Positions 41,371-47,984 of a DNA stretch of 47,984 bases are shown here, piece after piece. Within the stretch, counting starts at the first letter, position 1. The number at the start of each line of letters is the position of its first letter. Position numbers and translations under genes: made by a program. Origin of the DNA: Flavobacteriales bacterium (GTDB lineage: Bacteria; Bacteroidota; Bacteroidia; Flavobacteriales; Flavobacteriaceae); the NCBI GenBank assembly GCA_027066365.1, contig JAMONV010000021.1:1-47984 (forward strand), written 5' to 3'. Below the pieces are notes generated by a model. It made no database searches. It was not told where the DNA came from and was given only the letters and a program-made list of their open reading frames with translations.

Positions 41371-42726
41371 ATGAAAATAAGCGTTATCGGAACCGGGTAT
41401 GTAGGCTTGGTAACCGGCACATGTTTGGCCGAATCGGGGAACGAGGTGGTTTGTGTGGATATCAACGAAGCCAAGATAAAAAAGATGCAATCGGGCGAAG
41501 TTCCCATTTACGAACCCGGGTTGGAAGTATTATTTAAGCGGAATATCAAAGCCGGAAGATTACATTTCACGACGGATTTGTCCGAAGGCGTCGAGCATGG
41601 CGAGATAATTTTTCTGGCTTTGCCTACGCCCGAGGATGAAGACGGAAGCGCCGATTTATCTTATGTGATGCAAGTGGCTGGCGATATCGGAAAATTACTG
41701 AAGGAAAAACGGCTAAGCGAATATAAAATCATTGTAAACAAAAGTACCGTTCCTGTGGGCACTGCGGACAAAGTGAAGGAAGTCGTTCGTTTGCATGCGC
41801 CGGAAGCGGATTTTGATGTAGTTTCCAACCCCGAATTTTTGCGTGAAGGTTTTGCCGTGGATGATTTTATGAAACCCGAGCGAGTGGTAATCGGGACAAC
41901 GTCGGAACGGGCGGCGGAAAAAATGAAAAGATTATACAAGCCGTTTGTTCGTTCGGGGAATCCCATTTTGATTATGGACGAAAGGTCGGCGGAAGTTACC
42001 AAATACGCCGCCAATGCTTTTTTGGCCATGAAAATCAGTTTTATGAACGAAATTGCCAATTTTTGTGAACTGACCGGTGCCGACGTGGACAAGGTGCGAA
42101 TAGGTTTGGGCACCGATTCGCGCATCGGGAAGCGTTTTCTTTTTCCGGGTATCGGATACGGCGGTTCATGCTTTCCAAAGGATGTCAAGGCATTATATAA
42201 AACCGGCCGGGATTTCGGCTATGAATTTAAAATTTTAAAATCCGTTATAGAAGTAAACGAACGTCAACGTAAATCACTCATTCCCAAGATTTTAGATTAT
42301 TTCGAAGGAGATTTGAAAGCCAAGAAACTGGCCGTTTGGGGATTGTCATTCAAACCCGAAACCGATGATATTCGCGAAGCGCCTTCATTGGTGCTGATAG
42401 AGGAATTATTGAAACACGGGGCGCAAATTACCGCTTATGACCCCGAGGCTATGGAAAATACAGGCCGGCGTTTGGGAAATCGTATCGATTATGCCGAAAA
42501 TCCTTATGATGCTTTGCGTGATGCCGATGCATTGGTGATCAGCACCGAATGGAATGCTTTTCGCAATCCCGATTTCGATAAAATGCAACAATTGATGAAG
42601 TATCCCGTTATATTCGACGGAAGGAATATTTACGATCCGGATAATATGCGCGATAAGGATTTTATTTACTTTTCGGTAGGCCGTAAACCCGTAAATCAAG
42701 TCAGGAAGCTATGGAAAGAGTTTTGA
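41371..42726 (+). CDS. ugd: UDP-glucose 6-dehydrogenase
   Basis: Oxidises UDP-glucose to UDP-glucuronate with two NAD+. The 451 residues contain the Rossmann motif [15 protein letters not shown] (about 7-21), [27 protein letters not shown], the [18 protein letters not shown] helix and the catalytic cysteine in [14 protein letters not shown]. The third domain has [16 protein letters not shown]. Its end overlaps the next gene by 16 bases, so UDP-glucuronate production is coupled with its use by the downstream decarboxylase. It is preceded by its own promoter. Confidence 0.95.
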   Translation: MKISVIGTGYVGLVTGTCLAESGNEVVCVDINEAKIKKMQSGEVPIYEPGLEVLFKRNIKAGRLHFTTDLSEGVEHGEIIFLALPTPEDEDGSADLSYVMQVAGDIGKLLKEKRLSEYKIIVNKSTVPVGTADKVKEVVRLHAPEADFDVVSNPEFLREGFAVDDFMKPERVVIGTTSERAAEKMKRLYKPFVRSGNPILIMDERSAEVTKYAANAFLAMKISFMNEIANFCELTGADVDKVRIGLGTDSRIGKRFLFPGIGYGGSCFPKDVKALYKTGRDFGYEFKILKSVIEVNERQRKSLIPKILDYFEGDLKAKKLAVWGLSFKPETDDIREAPSLVLIEELLKHGAQITAYDPEAMENTGRRLGNRIDYAENPYDALRDADALVISTEWNAFRNPDFDKMQQLMKYPVIFDGRNIYDPDNMRDKDFIYFSVGRKPVNQVRKLWKEF

Positions 42727-43700
42727 TTACGGGTGTTGCCGGTTTTATAGGTTCTCACTTGGCCGACCGGTTTTTGGCCGAAGGGTTTGAAGTTGTCGGT
42801 TTGGATAATTTTATTACGGGAAATCCCAAAAATATCGAACACTTATCGGGAAGGGATGATTTCCGTTTTGTTAAACACGATGTTTCCGTTCCTTTTTACA
42901 TTGATGAAAAAATCGATTATGTATTGCATTTCGCATCGCCCGCCAGCCCTGTTGACTATTTAAAGATTCCCATTCAAACGATGAAAGTGGGGTCGTTGGG
43001 GACGCACAATATGTTGGGTTTGGCCAAGAAACACAAGGCACGAATTTTGGTTGCTTCCACGTCGGAAGTTTACGGCGACCCGCTGGTGCATCCGCAGAAG
43101 GAAGATTATTGGGGAAATGTGAATCCGGTAGGTCCTCGCAGTGTTTATGACGAAGCCAAGCGTTTTCAGGAGGCTTTGACGATGGCTTATTACCGTTTTC
43201 ATTCGGTGGATGTGCGCATTGTTAGGATTTTTAATACTTACGGGCCGCGTATGCGCTTGAATGACGGGCGTGTAATACCGGCGTTTATCGGGCAAATTTT
43301 GCGGGGCGAGAATCTGACTGTTTTCGGCGACGGAAGTCAAACCCGTTCGTTTTGTTATATTGACGATCAAGTGGAAGGTATCTACCGCTTGCTTATGAGT
43401 GATTATGTAGGTCCGGTCAATATTGGCAATCCCGAGGAAATCAGCATTTTGGATTTTGCAAAAGAATTATTGAATTTAACAAATAATTCCGAATTACAAA
43501 TTGATTTCAAGCCGTTGCCGCAGGATGATCCCAAACGTCGTTGTCCGGATATTAGCTTGGCACGGGATCTTTTGGACTGGGAACCACGCATAGGCCGGAA
43601 GGAAGGTATGAAGCGAACCTTGGATTATTTTCATTCGCTAACGCCCGAAGAAATCAAACAAGCCGAACATAAGGATTTTTCCCGGTATATCAAACCTTGA
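42711..43700 (+). CDS. uxs: UDP-glucuronate decarboxylase (UDP-xylose synthase)
   Basis: Extended SDR enzyme that converts UDP-glucuronate to UDP-xylose. The 329 residues contain [43 protein letters not shown] with the catalytic Thr/Ser region, and the Y-x3-K pair in [24 protein letters not shown] and [14 protein letters not shown] are characteristic of UXS as opposed to epimerases. The overlap with ugd gives the direct two-step route UDP-Glc to UDP-GlcA to UDP-Xyl. The xylose-derived product is presumably used in the polysaccharide exported by the neighbouring flippase. Confidence 0.9.
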   Translation: MERVLITGVAGFIGSHLADRFLAEGFEVVGLDNFITGNPKNIEHLSGRDDFRFVKHDVSVPFYIDEKIDYVLHFASPASPVDYLKIPIQTMKVGSLGTHNMLGLAKKHKARILVASTSEVYGDPLVHPQKEDYWGNVNPVGPRSVYDEAKRFQEALTMAYYRFHSVDVRIVRIFNTYGPRMRLNDGRVIPAFIGQILRGENLTVFGDGSQTRSFCYIDDQVEGIYRLLMSDYVGPVNIGNPEEISILDFAKELLNLTNNSELQIDFKPLPQDDPKRRCPDISLARDLLDWEPRIGRKEGMKRTLDYFHSLTPEEIKQAEHKDFSRYIKP

Positions 43701-43742
43701 AACCTTTAAGCTCTTTAGAATTGTAAAAAATATGTTTAAGCT

Positions 43743-45101
43743 ATGAAAAAAGGAAAGCACCGTTATTCTTTTTTGATAATGCCGGGCATTTTCGTGCTCG
43801 ACATTTTGATTTTATCCTGTTTCGGGTTCAAGACTTTCCGGACGGGCCTTGCTTTATCTTTATTTTTGATTGTTTATTGGTTTGCATTGGCATTTTTTAC
43901 GGGTTATTACAGGCTTTATCGGTATTCGGTTTATAATGACTTATTGTCCAAATATTTCAGGCATATTTTTCTGTATAACATCAGTTTATTGGCTTTGATG
44001 AAATTTTTTCCCGTTGCATTGTCCGGTAAAGAATTGATTTACGCCTTGCTTTTGATGGATTTGCTGTTTTTTTTGGAGAAAACTTTTATCTTCGTTATTT
44101 TGAAAAAATACCGTTCCCGGGGATATAACATCAGGCATTATGTGATATTCGGCTATAATGAAGAAATAGAGACTTTTCAGAAATTTTTGGATAAGCGTTC
44201 CGATTACGGGTACCGTTTTTCGGGATATTTTGCCGACAATAACAAAGCGCATCCCTTGCGAAAAGGAGGATTCGAAGAGGGCATTCGGTTGATTAAAGAA
44301 AATCCCAAGGATATCGATGTAATTTTTGTTTCGCTTCGGGAGTTTGACGACGGTCGTTTGGAGCAGCTCAATAAATTGGCGGCGGAACATTTTATTAAAA
44401 TCAAATACATTCCCGACAATACGAATCTTTTCAAGAAAAAATTAATTGTCGAGTATTTTGAGTATTATCCGGTATTATCGCCGCAAAAATCGCCACTGGA
44501 CGAGCCGTTCAATGCTTTTGTGAAAAGGCTGTTTGATATTGTTTTTTCGTTGTTTGTGATTGTTGTTTTTCTTTCTTGGATTACTCCGATATTGGCTTTG
44601 TTAATCAAGCTCGAATCCAAAGGACCGGTTTTTTTCAAGCAAAAACGTAACGGTAGGAATTTCGAGGAATTTACGTGTTTAAAATTTCGATCTATGGTTC
44701 CCAACCGTTATGCCGACATCAAGCAAGTGAGTAAAAACGATAAGCGAGTTACCAAAATCGGAAAATTTTTGCGCAAGACCAGTATTGACGAATTGCCGCA
44801 ATTTTTTAATGTATTAAAGGGTGATATGTCCGTGGTTGGTCCGCGACCGCATATGGTCAAAGAAAATCATCGCTTCAAGGAGATGGTGGAGAATTTTCAG
44901 GAAAGGCATTATGTGCTGCCCGGCATTACCGGTTTGTCTCAGGTGAAGGGTTATCGTGGAGAGGTTTTGTCGCCCGAAGATATTATCAACCGGGTGAAAT
45001 ACGATGTTTATTATATTGAAAACTGGTCTTTATGGTTGGACCTGAAGATTATTTTGCAAACCGTTTTGAATATTTTCAAGGGAGATCAAAAAGCCTATTG
45101 A
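43743..45101 (+). CDS. Polyprenyl-phosphate sugar-1-phosphate transferase (WcaJ/PglC-type)
   Basis: A 452-residue membrane enzyme that starts lipid-linked oligosaccharide synthesis by transferring a sugar-phosphate to undecaprenyl phosphate. Four N-terminal membrane helices (to about residue 125) precede a CoA-binding-like Rossmann region (about 130-240). A re-entrant membrane helix (about 268-292) leads into the bacterial sugar transferase core with FFKQKRNGRNFEEFTCLKFRSM, KTSIDELPQFFNVLKGDMSVVGPRP and LPGITGLSQVKGYRGE. The transferred sugar (glucose or galactose type) is not evident. It lies 42 nt after uxs and 3 nt before tadA. Confidence 0.9.
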   Translation: MKKGKHRYSFLIMPGIFVLDILILSCFGFKTFRTGLALSLFLIVYWFALAFFTGYYRLYRYSVYNDLLSKYFRHIFLYNISLLALMKFFPVALSGKELIYALLLMDLLFFLEKTFIFVILKKYRSRGYNIRHYVIFGYNEEIETFQKFLDKRSDYGYRFSGYFADNNKAHPLRKGGFEEGIRLIKENPKDIDVIFVSLREFDDGRLEQLNKLAAEHFIKIKYIPDNTNLFKKKLIVEYFEYYPVLSPQKSPLDEPFNAFVKRLFDIVFSLFVIVVFLSWITPILALLIKLESKGPVFFKQKRNGRNFEEFTCLKFRSMVPNRYADIKQVSKNDKRVTKIGKFLRKTSIDELPQFFNVLKGDMSVVGPRPHMVKENHRFKEMVENFQERHYVLPGITGLSQVKGYRGEVLSPEDIINRVKYDVYYIENWSLWLDLKIILQTVLNIFKGDQKAY

Positions 45102-45104
45102 TTG

Positions 45105-45539
45105 ATGTTTGATGATGCTTATTATATGAATGAAGCTTTAAAGGAAGCACAAAAGGCTTTGGAGCTGGGAGAGATGCCGGTGGGAGCCGTGGTGGTTTGT
45201 GGAGGGCGAATTGTTTCCAGAGCACATAATCAAGTGGAACAATTGCGTGATGCCACCGCGCATGCGGAAATGTTGGCCGTAACGGCGGCAATGAATGCGA
45301 TGGGAGCTAAATATTTGAGGGATTGCACTTTGTATGTTACGCTCGAGCCTTGTCCGATGTGTGCCGGTGCATTATATTGGGCCAAAATAAAACGTGTGGT
45401 TTACGGCGCTCCGGATACCCGGTTGGGATTTCGTCATTGGGGTTGTCCGCTACATTCCAAAACCGAAATTCGGGGGGAAGTGGAAAAAGAAAAAGCCCGG
45501 AAGCTTATTCAAGATTTTTTTTCAAAGACACGAAATTAA
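45105..45539 (+). CDS. tadA: tRNA-specific adenosine deaminase / nucleoside deaminase
   Basis: Zinc deaminase that converts the wobble adenosine of tRNA-Arg to inosine. The 144-residue protein has the catalytic H-A-E in DATAHAEM (His53, Glu55) and the zinc cysteines in EPCPMCAGAL (Cys83, Cys86). LGEMPVGAVVVCGGRIV and the C-terminal helix KARKLIQDFF fit TadA. The ATG at 45105 is chosen over the TTG immediately before it. It is placed 3 nt after the sugar transferase, probably by operon read-through and not by functional relation. Other nucleoside deaminases share this fold. Confidence 0.85.
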   Translation: MFDDAYYMNEALKEAQKALELGEMPVGAVVVCGGRIVSRAHNQVEQLRDATAHAEMLAVTAAMNAMGAKYLRDCTLYVTLEPCPMCAGALYWAKIKRVVYGAPDTRLGFRHWGCPLHSKTEIRGEVEKEKARKLIQDFFSKTRN

Positions 45540-45630
45540 GATGTTTAATAAAAATAAAAAGAAAAAGGCATATTATATGCATTTTATATGTTAAATACCT
45601 GCTTGGATTTTTTTGATTACAAAAAATTAT

Positions 45631-45638
45631 TATCTTTG
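45631..45638 (+). promoter_or_regulatory. -7 promoter element for hup
   Basis: TATCTTTG is a full TAnnTTTG match 23 nt upstream of the hup ATG. TTTG occurs only 15 nt before it, shorter than the standard 19-20 nt spacing. Confidence 0.5.
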
Positions 45639-45661
45639 CACATAAAAAAACCGATAAGAAG

Positions 45662-45949
45662 ATGACAAAGGCCGATTTAGTTCAAAACATTGCGGATAAA
45701 ACCGGATTAGACAAAAAAGACGTTCAAAGCGTATTGGATTATTTTATGGACGAAGTGAAAACATCCCTCAAAAGCGGGGAAAATGTTTACTTGCGTGGAT
45801 TTGGTAGTTTTGTTGTTAAATATCGCGCTGAAAAAACGGCACGAAATATCAAAAAAAATATATCCATAAAAGTTCCCGCACACTATGTGCCTTCGTTTAA
45901 GCCTTCAAAGTCATTTACCGAATTAATTAAAACCAATTTAAAACCTTAA
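45662..45949 (+). CDS. hup: HU/IHF-family DNA-binding protein
   Basis: A 95-residue nucleoid protein. MTKADLVQNIADKTGLDKKDVQSVLDYFMDEV forms the dimerising helices, NVYLRGFGSFVVKYRAEKTARN carries the G-F-G-x-F signature and leads into the beta arm, and VPAHYVPSFKPSKSF ends the arm, with Pro in the position used to intercalate DNA. The Arg-poor arm and N-terminus are HU-like, but IHF-type bending cannot be ruled out. It is followed 3 nt later by the 30-codon basic protein gene and shares its terminator at 46041. Confidence 0.92.
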   Translation: MTKADLVQNIADKTGLDKKDVQSVLDYFMDEVKTSLKSGENVYLRGFGSFVVKYRAEKTARNIKKNISIKVPAHYVPSFKPSKSFTELIKTNLKP

Positions 45950-45952
45950 TAT

Positions 45953-46045
45953 ATGCCTAGTGGAAAAAAGCGTAAGAGAAAAAAGATAGCTACGCACAAA
46001 CGTAAAAAAAGAAGCCGGCTTAACCGGCATAAAAAGAAAAAGTAG
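45953..46045 (+). CDS. 30-residue AURKAIP1/COX24-type basic protein (bS22/mS38-like)
   Basis: A tiny frame encodes 30 residues starting MPSGKKRKRKKIATHKRKKR and ending LNRHKKKK. More than half of the residues are Lys or Arg. It matches the short Bacteroidota proteins annotated with the AURKAIP1/COX24 domain, related to mitochondrial mS38 and actinobacterial bS22, which sit on the small ribosomal subunit. Its ATG lies 3 nt after the hup stop codon. The stop codon TAG is inside the first arm of the terminator hairpin that follows. It is easily missed by gene finders because of its length. Confidence 0.85.
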   Translation: MPSGKKRKRKKIATHKRKKRSRLNRHKKKK

Positions 46046-46065
46046 CTTACGGGAGCTACTTTTTT
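46041..46065 (+). terminator. Rho-independent terminator of the hup unit
   Basis: AGTAGCT and AGCTACT form a 7-bp stem with a 6-nt loop, followed by a run of T. The stop codon of the 30-residue protein lies within the upstream arm. Confidence 0.8.
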
Positions 46066-46131
46066 CGTTTCGTATTCGTTCTTTGACATACACCGGAAAT
46101 GAATCGATATTAACTGTAAAATATATATACA

Positions 46132-47682
46132 ATGGCCATTGATTTAATCATTCGATCAAATCCGGCCGCTATTGACTTTGCATTGCTCAAAGACGGAATT
46201 CTCACCGAATTACATCGCGAAAAAACCGAAACCAAGTTCAATGTGGGTGATATTTTCATGGGGAAAGTTTCCAAAATCATGCCCGGATTGAATGCTACGT
46301 TTGTTCATCTCCGAACCAAAAAAGACGGTTTTTTGCATTATCACGATTTGGGCCCCAATGTTCGTTCGCTGCTCAAATACGTCAAGCAATTGCGCAGTAA
46401 TCATAAAAAAAACGATTATTTACTCAAGCATTTTAAATTCGAAGCACCCATCAAAAAAGACGGGAGCATTACGCAAGTTTTACATCAAGGCCGAATTATT
46501 CCCGTTCAGATTGTCAAAGAACCGATTTCTACCAAAGGACCGCGTCTTACGTCTGAACTTTCCTTGGCCGGTAGATACTTGGTCTTGGTGCCTTTTACCG
46601 ATAATGTTTTCGTTTCCACCAAAATTGATGACAAACAAGAGCGTCAGCGATTGCTGCGCTTAGCCGAGAGTATCCGGCCCAAGCATTTCGGTTTGATTGT
46701 ACGCACTGCCGCCGAAGGTATTAAAGTAGCGGAATTGCATAAAGATTTGCAAAATCTTATTGAACGGTGGAAACATATTTCCGCACAATTCAAAACCGTT
46801 AAACCCGGCTACAGGGTTTATGGCGAAGCGGGAAAAGCCGTTTTGTTGCTTCGCGATTTGCTAAACGACCAGTTCCGGTCTATCGTTGTCGATGAAAAGG
46901 AACTTTATTTGCAAGTTAAGGAAATCGTTCGGGATTTGGACCCCGACAAGGAAAAAATCGTTAAATTTTATTCGGGGAGTTTGCCTGTATTTGAGCATTA
47001 CGGTATCGAAAAACAAATCAAAACCGGCTTCGGTAAAACCGTAGGCATGAAAAACGGCGCTTATTTGATTATAGAACATACCGAAGCCATGCATGTGATT
47101 GATGTCAATAGCGGAAACATTTCATCCGATGCGGGAAACCAAGAAGAAACCGCTTTGAAGGTAAACCTAGAAGCCGCTAAAGAAATTGCCCGGCAATTAC
47201 GCCTGCGTGATATGGGAGGACTTATTATCGTGGATTTTATCGATATGCGCAAGCAAGAAAATAAGCGAAAACTTTATGAGTTTCTCAAAGATCAAATGAA
47301 AGACGACCGGGCAAAGCATAAAATTTTGCCGCCTTCCAAATTCGGGCTGATTCAGATTACCAGGCAACGGGTGCGTCCCGAAAATAAAATCGACACTACC
47401 GAAGCCGATCCCGGGAAAGTATTCGAAGGAAAAGTGGAGGCGCCTATCACATTGATTAGCCATTTGGAAAACAGGCTCAATGAAATAATGAAAAATACCA
47501 AAGGAAGAATTATTCTTGCCGTTCATCCTTTTGTTGCGGCTTATCTTAAAAAAGGCTTACCTTCGTGGCAATGGCGAAAAATATGGCAATATAAACGTTG
47601 GTTGACCGTTCAACCGCGTCATGGATTTCGCTATTTGGAATATAAATTCTTTGACCGCGACGGAAATGAAGTGGAATTGTAA
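46132..47682 (+). CDS. rng: Ribonuclease E/G family endoribonuclease
   Basis: Endoribonuclease for rRNA processing and mRNA decay, 516 residues. An S1-like domain (about 35-125, VGDIFMGKVSKIMPGLNATFVHL) is followed by the 5'-sensor and RNase-H-like catalytic regions. The metal-binding aspartates are in HVIDVNSGN and LIIVDFIDM. After ITRQRVRPENKIDTTEADP the zinc-link CPxC of E. coli RNase E/G is replaced by non-cysteine sequence. I recall the same in other Flavobacteriia. Without the link, tetramerisation by shared zinc is not possible in the usual way. A strong terminator follows. Confidence 0.9.
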   Translation: MAIDLIIRSNPAAIDFALLKDGILTELHREKTETKFNVGDIFMGKVSKIMPGLNATFVHLRTKKDGFLHYHDLGPNVRSLLKYVKQLRSNHKKNDYLLKHFKFEAPIKKDGSITQVLHQGRIIPVQIVKEPISTKGPRLTSELSLAGRYLVLVPFTDNVFVSTKIDDKQERQRLLRLAESIRPKHFGLIVRTAAEGIKVAELHKDLQNLIERWKHISAQFKTVKPGYRVYGEAGKAVLLLRDLLNDQFRSIVVDEKELYLQVKEIVRDLDPDKEKIVKFYSGSLPVFEHYGIEKQIKTGFGKTVGMKNGAYLIIEHTEAMHVIDVNSGNISSDAGNQEETALKVNLEAAKEIARQLRLRDMGGLIIVDFIDMRKQENKRKLYEFLKDQMKDDRAKHKILPPSKFGLIQITRQRVRPENKIDTTEADPGKVFEGKVEAPITLISHLENRLNEIMKNTKGRIILAVHPFVAAYLKKGLPSWQWRKIWQYKRWLTVQPRHGFRYLEYKFFDRDGNEVEL

Positions 47683-47696
47683 ACCGGATTATGAAT

Positions 47697-47730
47697 AGCC
47701 GTCCCGACGAAAGTCGGGATGGCTTTTTTT
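47697..47730 (+). terminator. Rho-independent terminator of rng
   Basis: AGCCGTCCCGAC, a GAAA tetraloop and GTCGGGATGGCT form a 12-bp stem with one G-T pair, followed by a run of T. It lies 14 nt after the rng stop codon. Confidence 0.9.
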
Positions 47731-47778
47731 GTATGTCTCTTGAAAACTCATTAAAATTTCTAACGAATATTTTATCGG

Positions 47779-47862
47779 TTAATAGTTGCTGAAAAAATTA
47801 TATATAGCCCATTGTGCTTTGGTAATATCCCCAAAAGTGTGTATGGAAGTTTGTTGTTCCAT
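47779..47862 (-). CDS. Possible 27-residue protein or truncated gene start
   Basis: A 27-codon frame opens MEQQTSIHTFGDITKAQW and stops at TAA. It is preceded 2 nt upstream by TATCTTTG, a full -7 promoter element, an arrangement like the leaderless starts of recJ and the SPOR gene. The product is not recognised. It may be a real small protein, or the 5' end of a gene cut short. Codons do not look degenerate, but the frame is too short to judge by composition. Confidence 0.3.
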   Translation of the reverse strand: MEQQTSIHTFGDITKAQWAIYNFFSNY

Positions 47863-47864
47863 TT

Positions 47865-47872
47865 CAAAGATA
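47865..47872 (-). promoter_or_regulatory. -7 promoter element before the 27-codon frame
   Basis: On the minus strand the sequence is TATCTTTG, two bases before the ATG at 47862. No -33 element is seen at standard spacing. Confidence 0.35.
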
Positions 47873-47898
47873 AAAAAATTTTTACAAAGTTTAATACC

Positions 47899-47947
47899 CG
47901 GCCGAACGGAGCGTAGCCGGCGTAGGAGGCGAAGCGAAGTTCGGCCG
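47899..47947. repeat. GC-rich inverted repeat
   Basis: CGGCCGAAC and GTTCGGCCG form a perfect 9-bp stem around a 31-nt GC-rich loop. The composition stands out sharply from the AT-rich surroundings. It resembles a REP-type or intergenic repeat unit. Only one copy is seen in this window. Confidence 0.55.
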
Positions 47948-47984
47948 TATTTCTTCTTAAAACGCCCGTTTTTTATTCTTCCCA

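Noticed and set aside
1-47984. CRISPR arrays, prophage, toxin-antitoxin or restriction-modification modules.
   Set aside because: None seen: no regularly spaced repeats, no phage structural or integrase genes, and no recognisable defence genes on either strand.

Overview
The window is about 48 kb of chromosome from a member of the Bacteroidota, most likely a Flavobacteriia-like lineage. Several things point there. Promoters repeatedly carry the Bacteroidota -7 element TAnnTTTG, sometimes with TTTG 19-20 nt upstream. The gene content is also typical: a GldA-type ABC ATPase, an Spt-type serine palmitoyltransferase, a SPOR protein with HU-like domains, a DUF4175 protein, a 30-residue AURKAIP1/COX24-type protein, an RNase E/G without the zinc-link cysteines and an endonuclease III without its Fe-S cysteines. 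Almost everything is housekeeping or envelope biology. No CRISPR array, prophage or intact insertion sequence was seen.

Layout. 1-570: gene-poor, with the 5' remnant of an IS1182-like transposase, its hairpin end and an orphan reading-frame fragment. 571-5909: DJ-1/PfpI protein, esterase lipoprotein, orphan gluconate-dehydrogenase-3-like protein, ComEC and a small esterase. 5915-10028: two LTA-synthase-type phosphotransferases. 10052-11063: two paralogous small membrane proteins of unknown function. 11208-14960: Zn metallopeptidase, upp, convergent nth, then bcp/DUF2007/gldA. 15034-20182: minus-strand operon ileS-dksA-like-lspA-deoC. 20388-22124: recJ. 22405-23028: outer-membrane beta-barrel gene interrupted by an in-frame TAG. 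23541-28630: tonB, spt, SPOR protein and lemA-TPM-TPM. 28764-29035: tRNA-Lys, tRNA-Lys, tRNA-Leu. 29152-31884: fabG and a VWA-like membrane protein.

31885-32397 is an AT-rich divergent spacer. To its right nearly every gene is on the plus strand: rpiB, DUF4175, ybeY, mnmG, a Usp protein, an exopolysaccharide set (flippase, ugd, uxs, sugar transferase), tadA, hup, the 30-residue protein and RNase G.

Most interesting reading: the window may contain the chromosomal replication origin. Hand counts show C>G on the plus strand to the left and G>C to the right, including when only plus-strand genes are compared. The AT-rich spacer lies near the switch. About 4 kb further on, mnmG is bracketed at its start and stop codons by two inverted copies of a parS-type 16-mer (TGTTCCACGTGAAACA). 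dnaA and parAB are not in the window and no perfect DnaA box is present in the spacer, so the origin call remains an inference.
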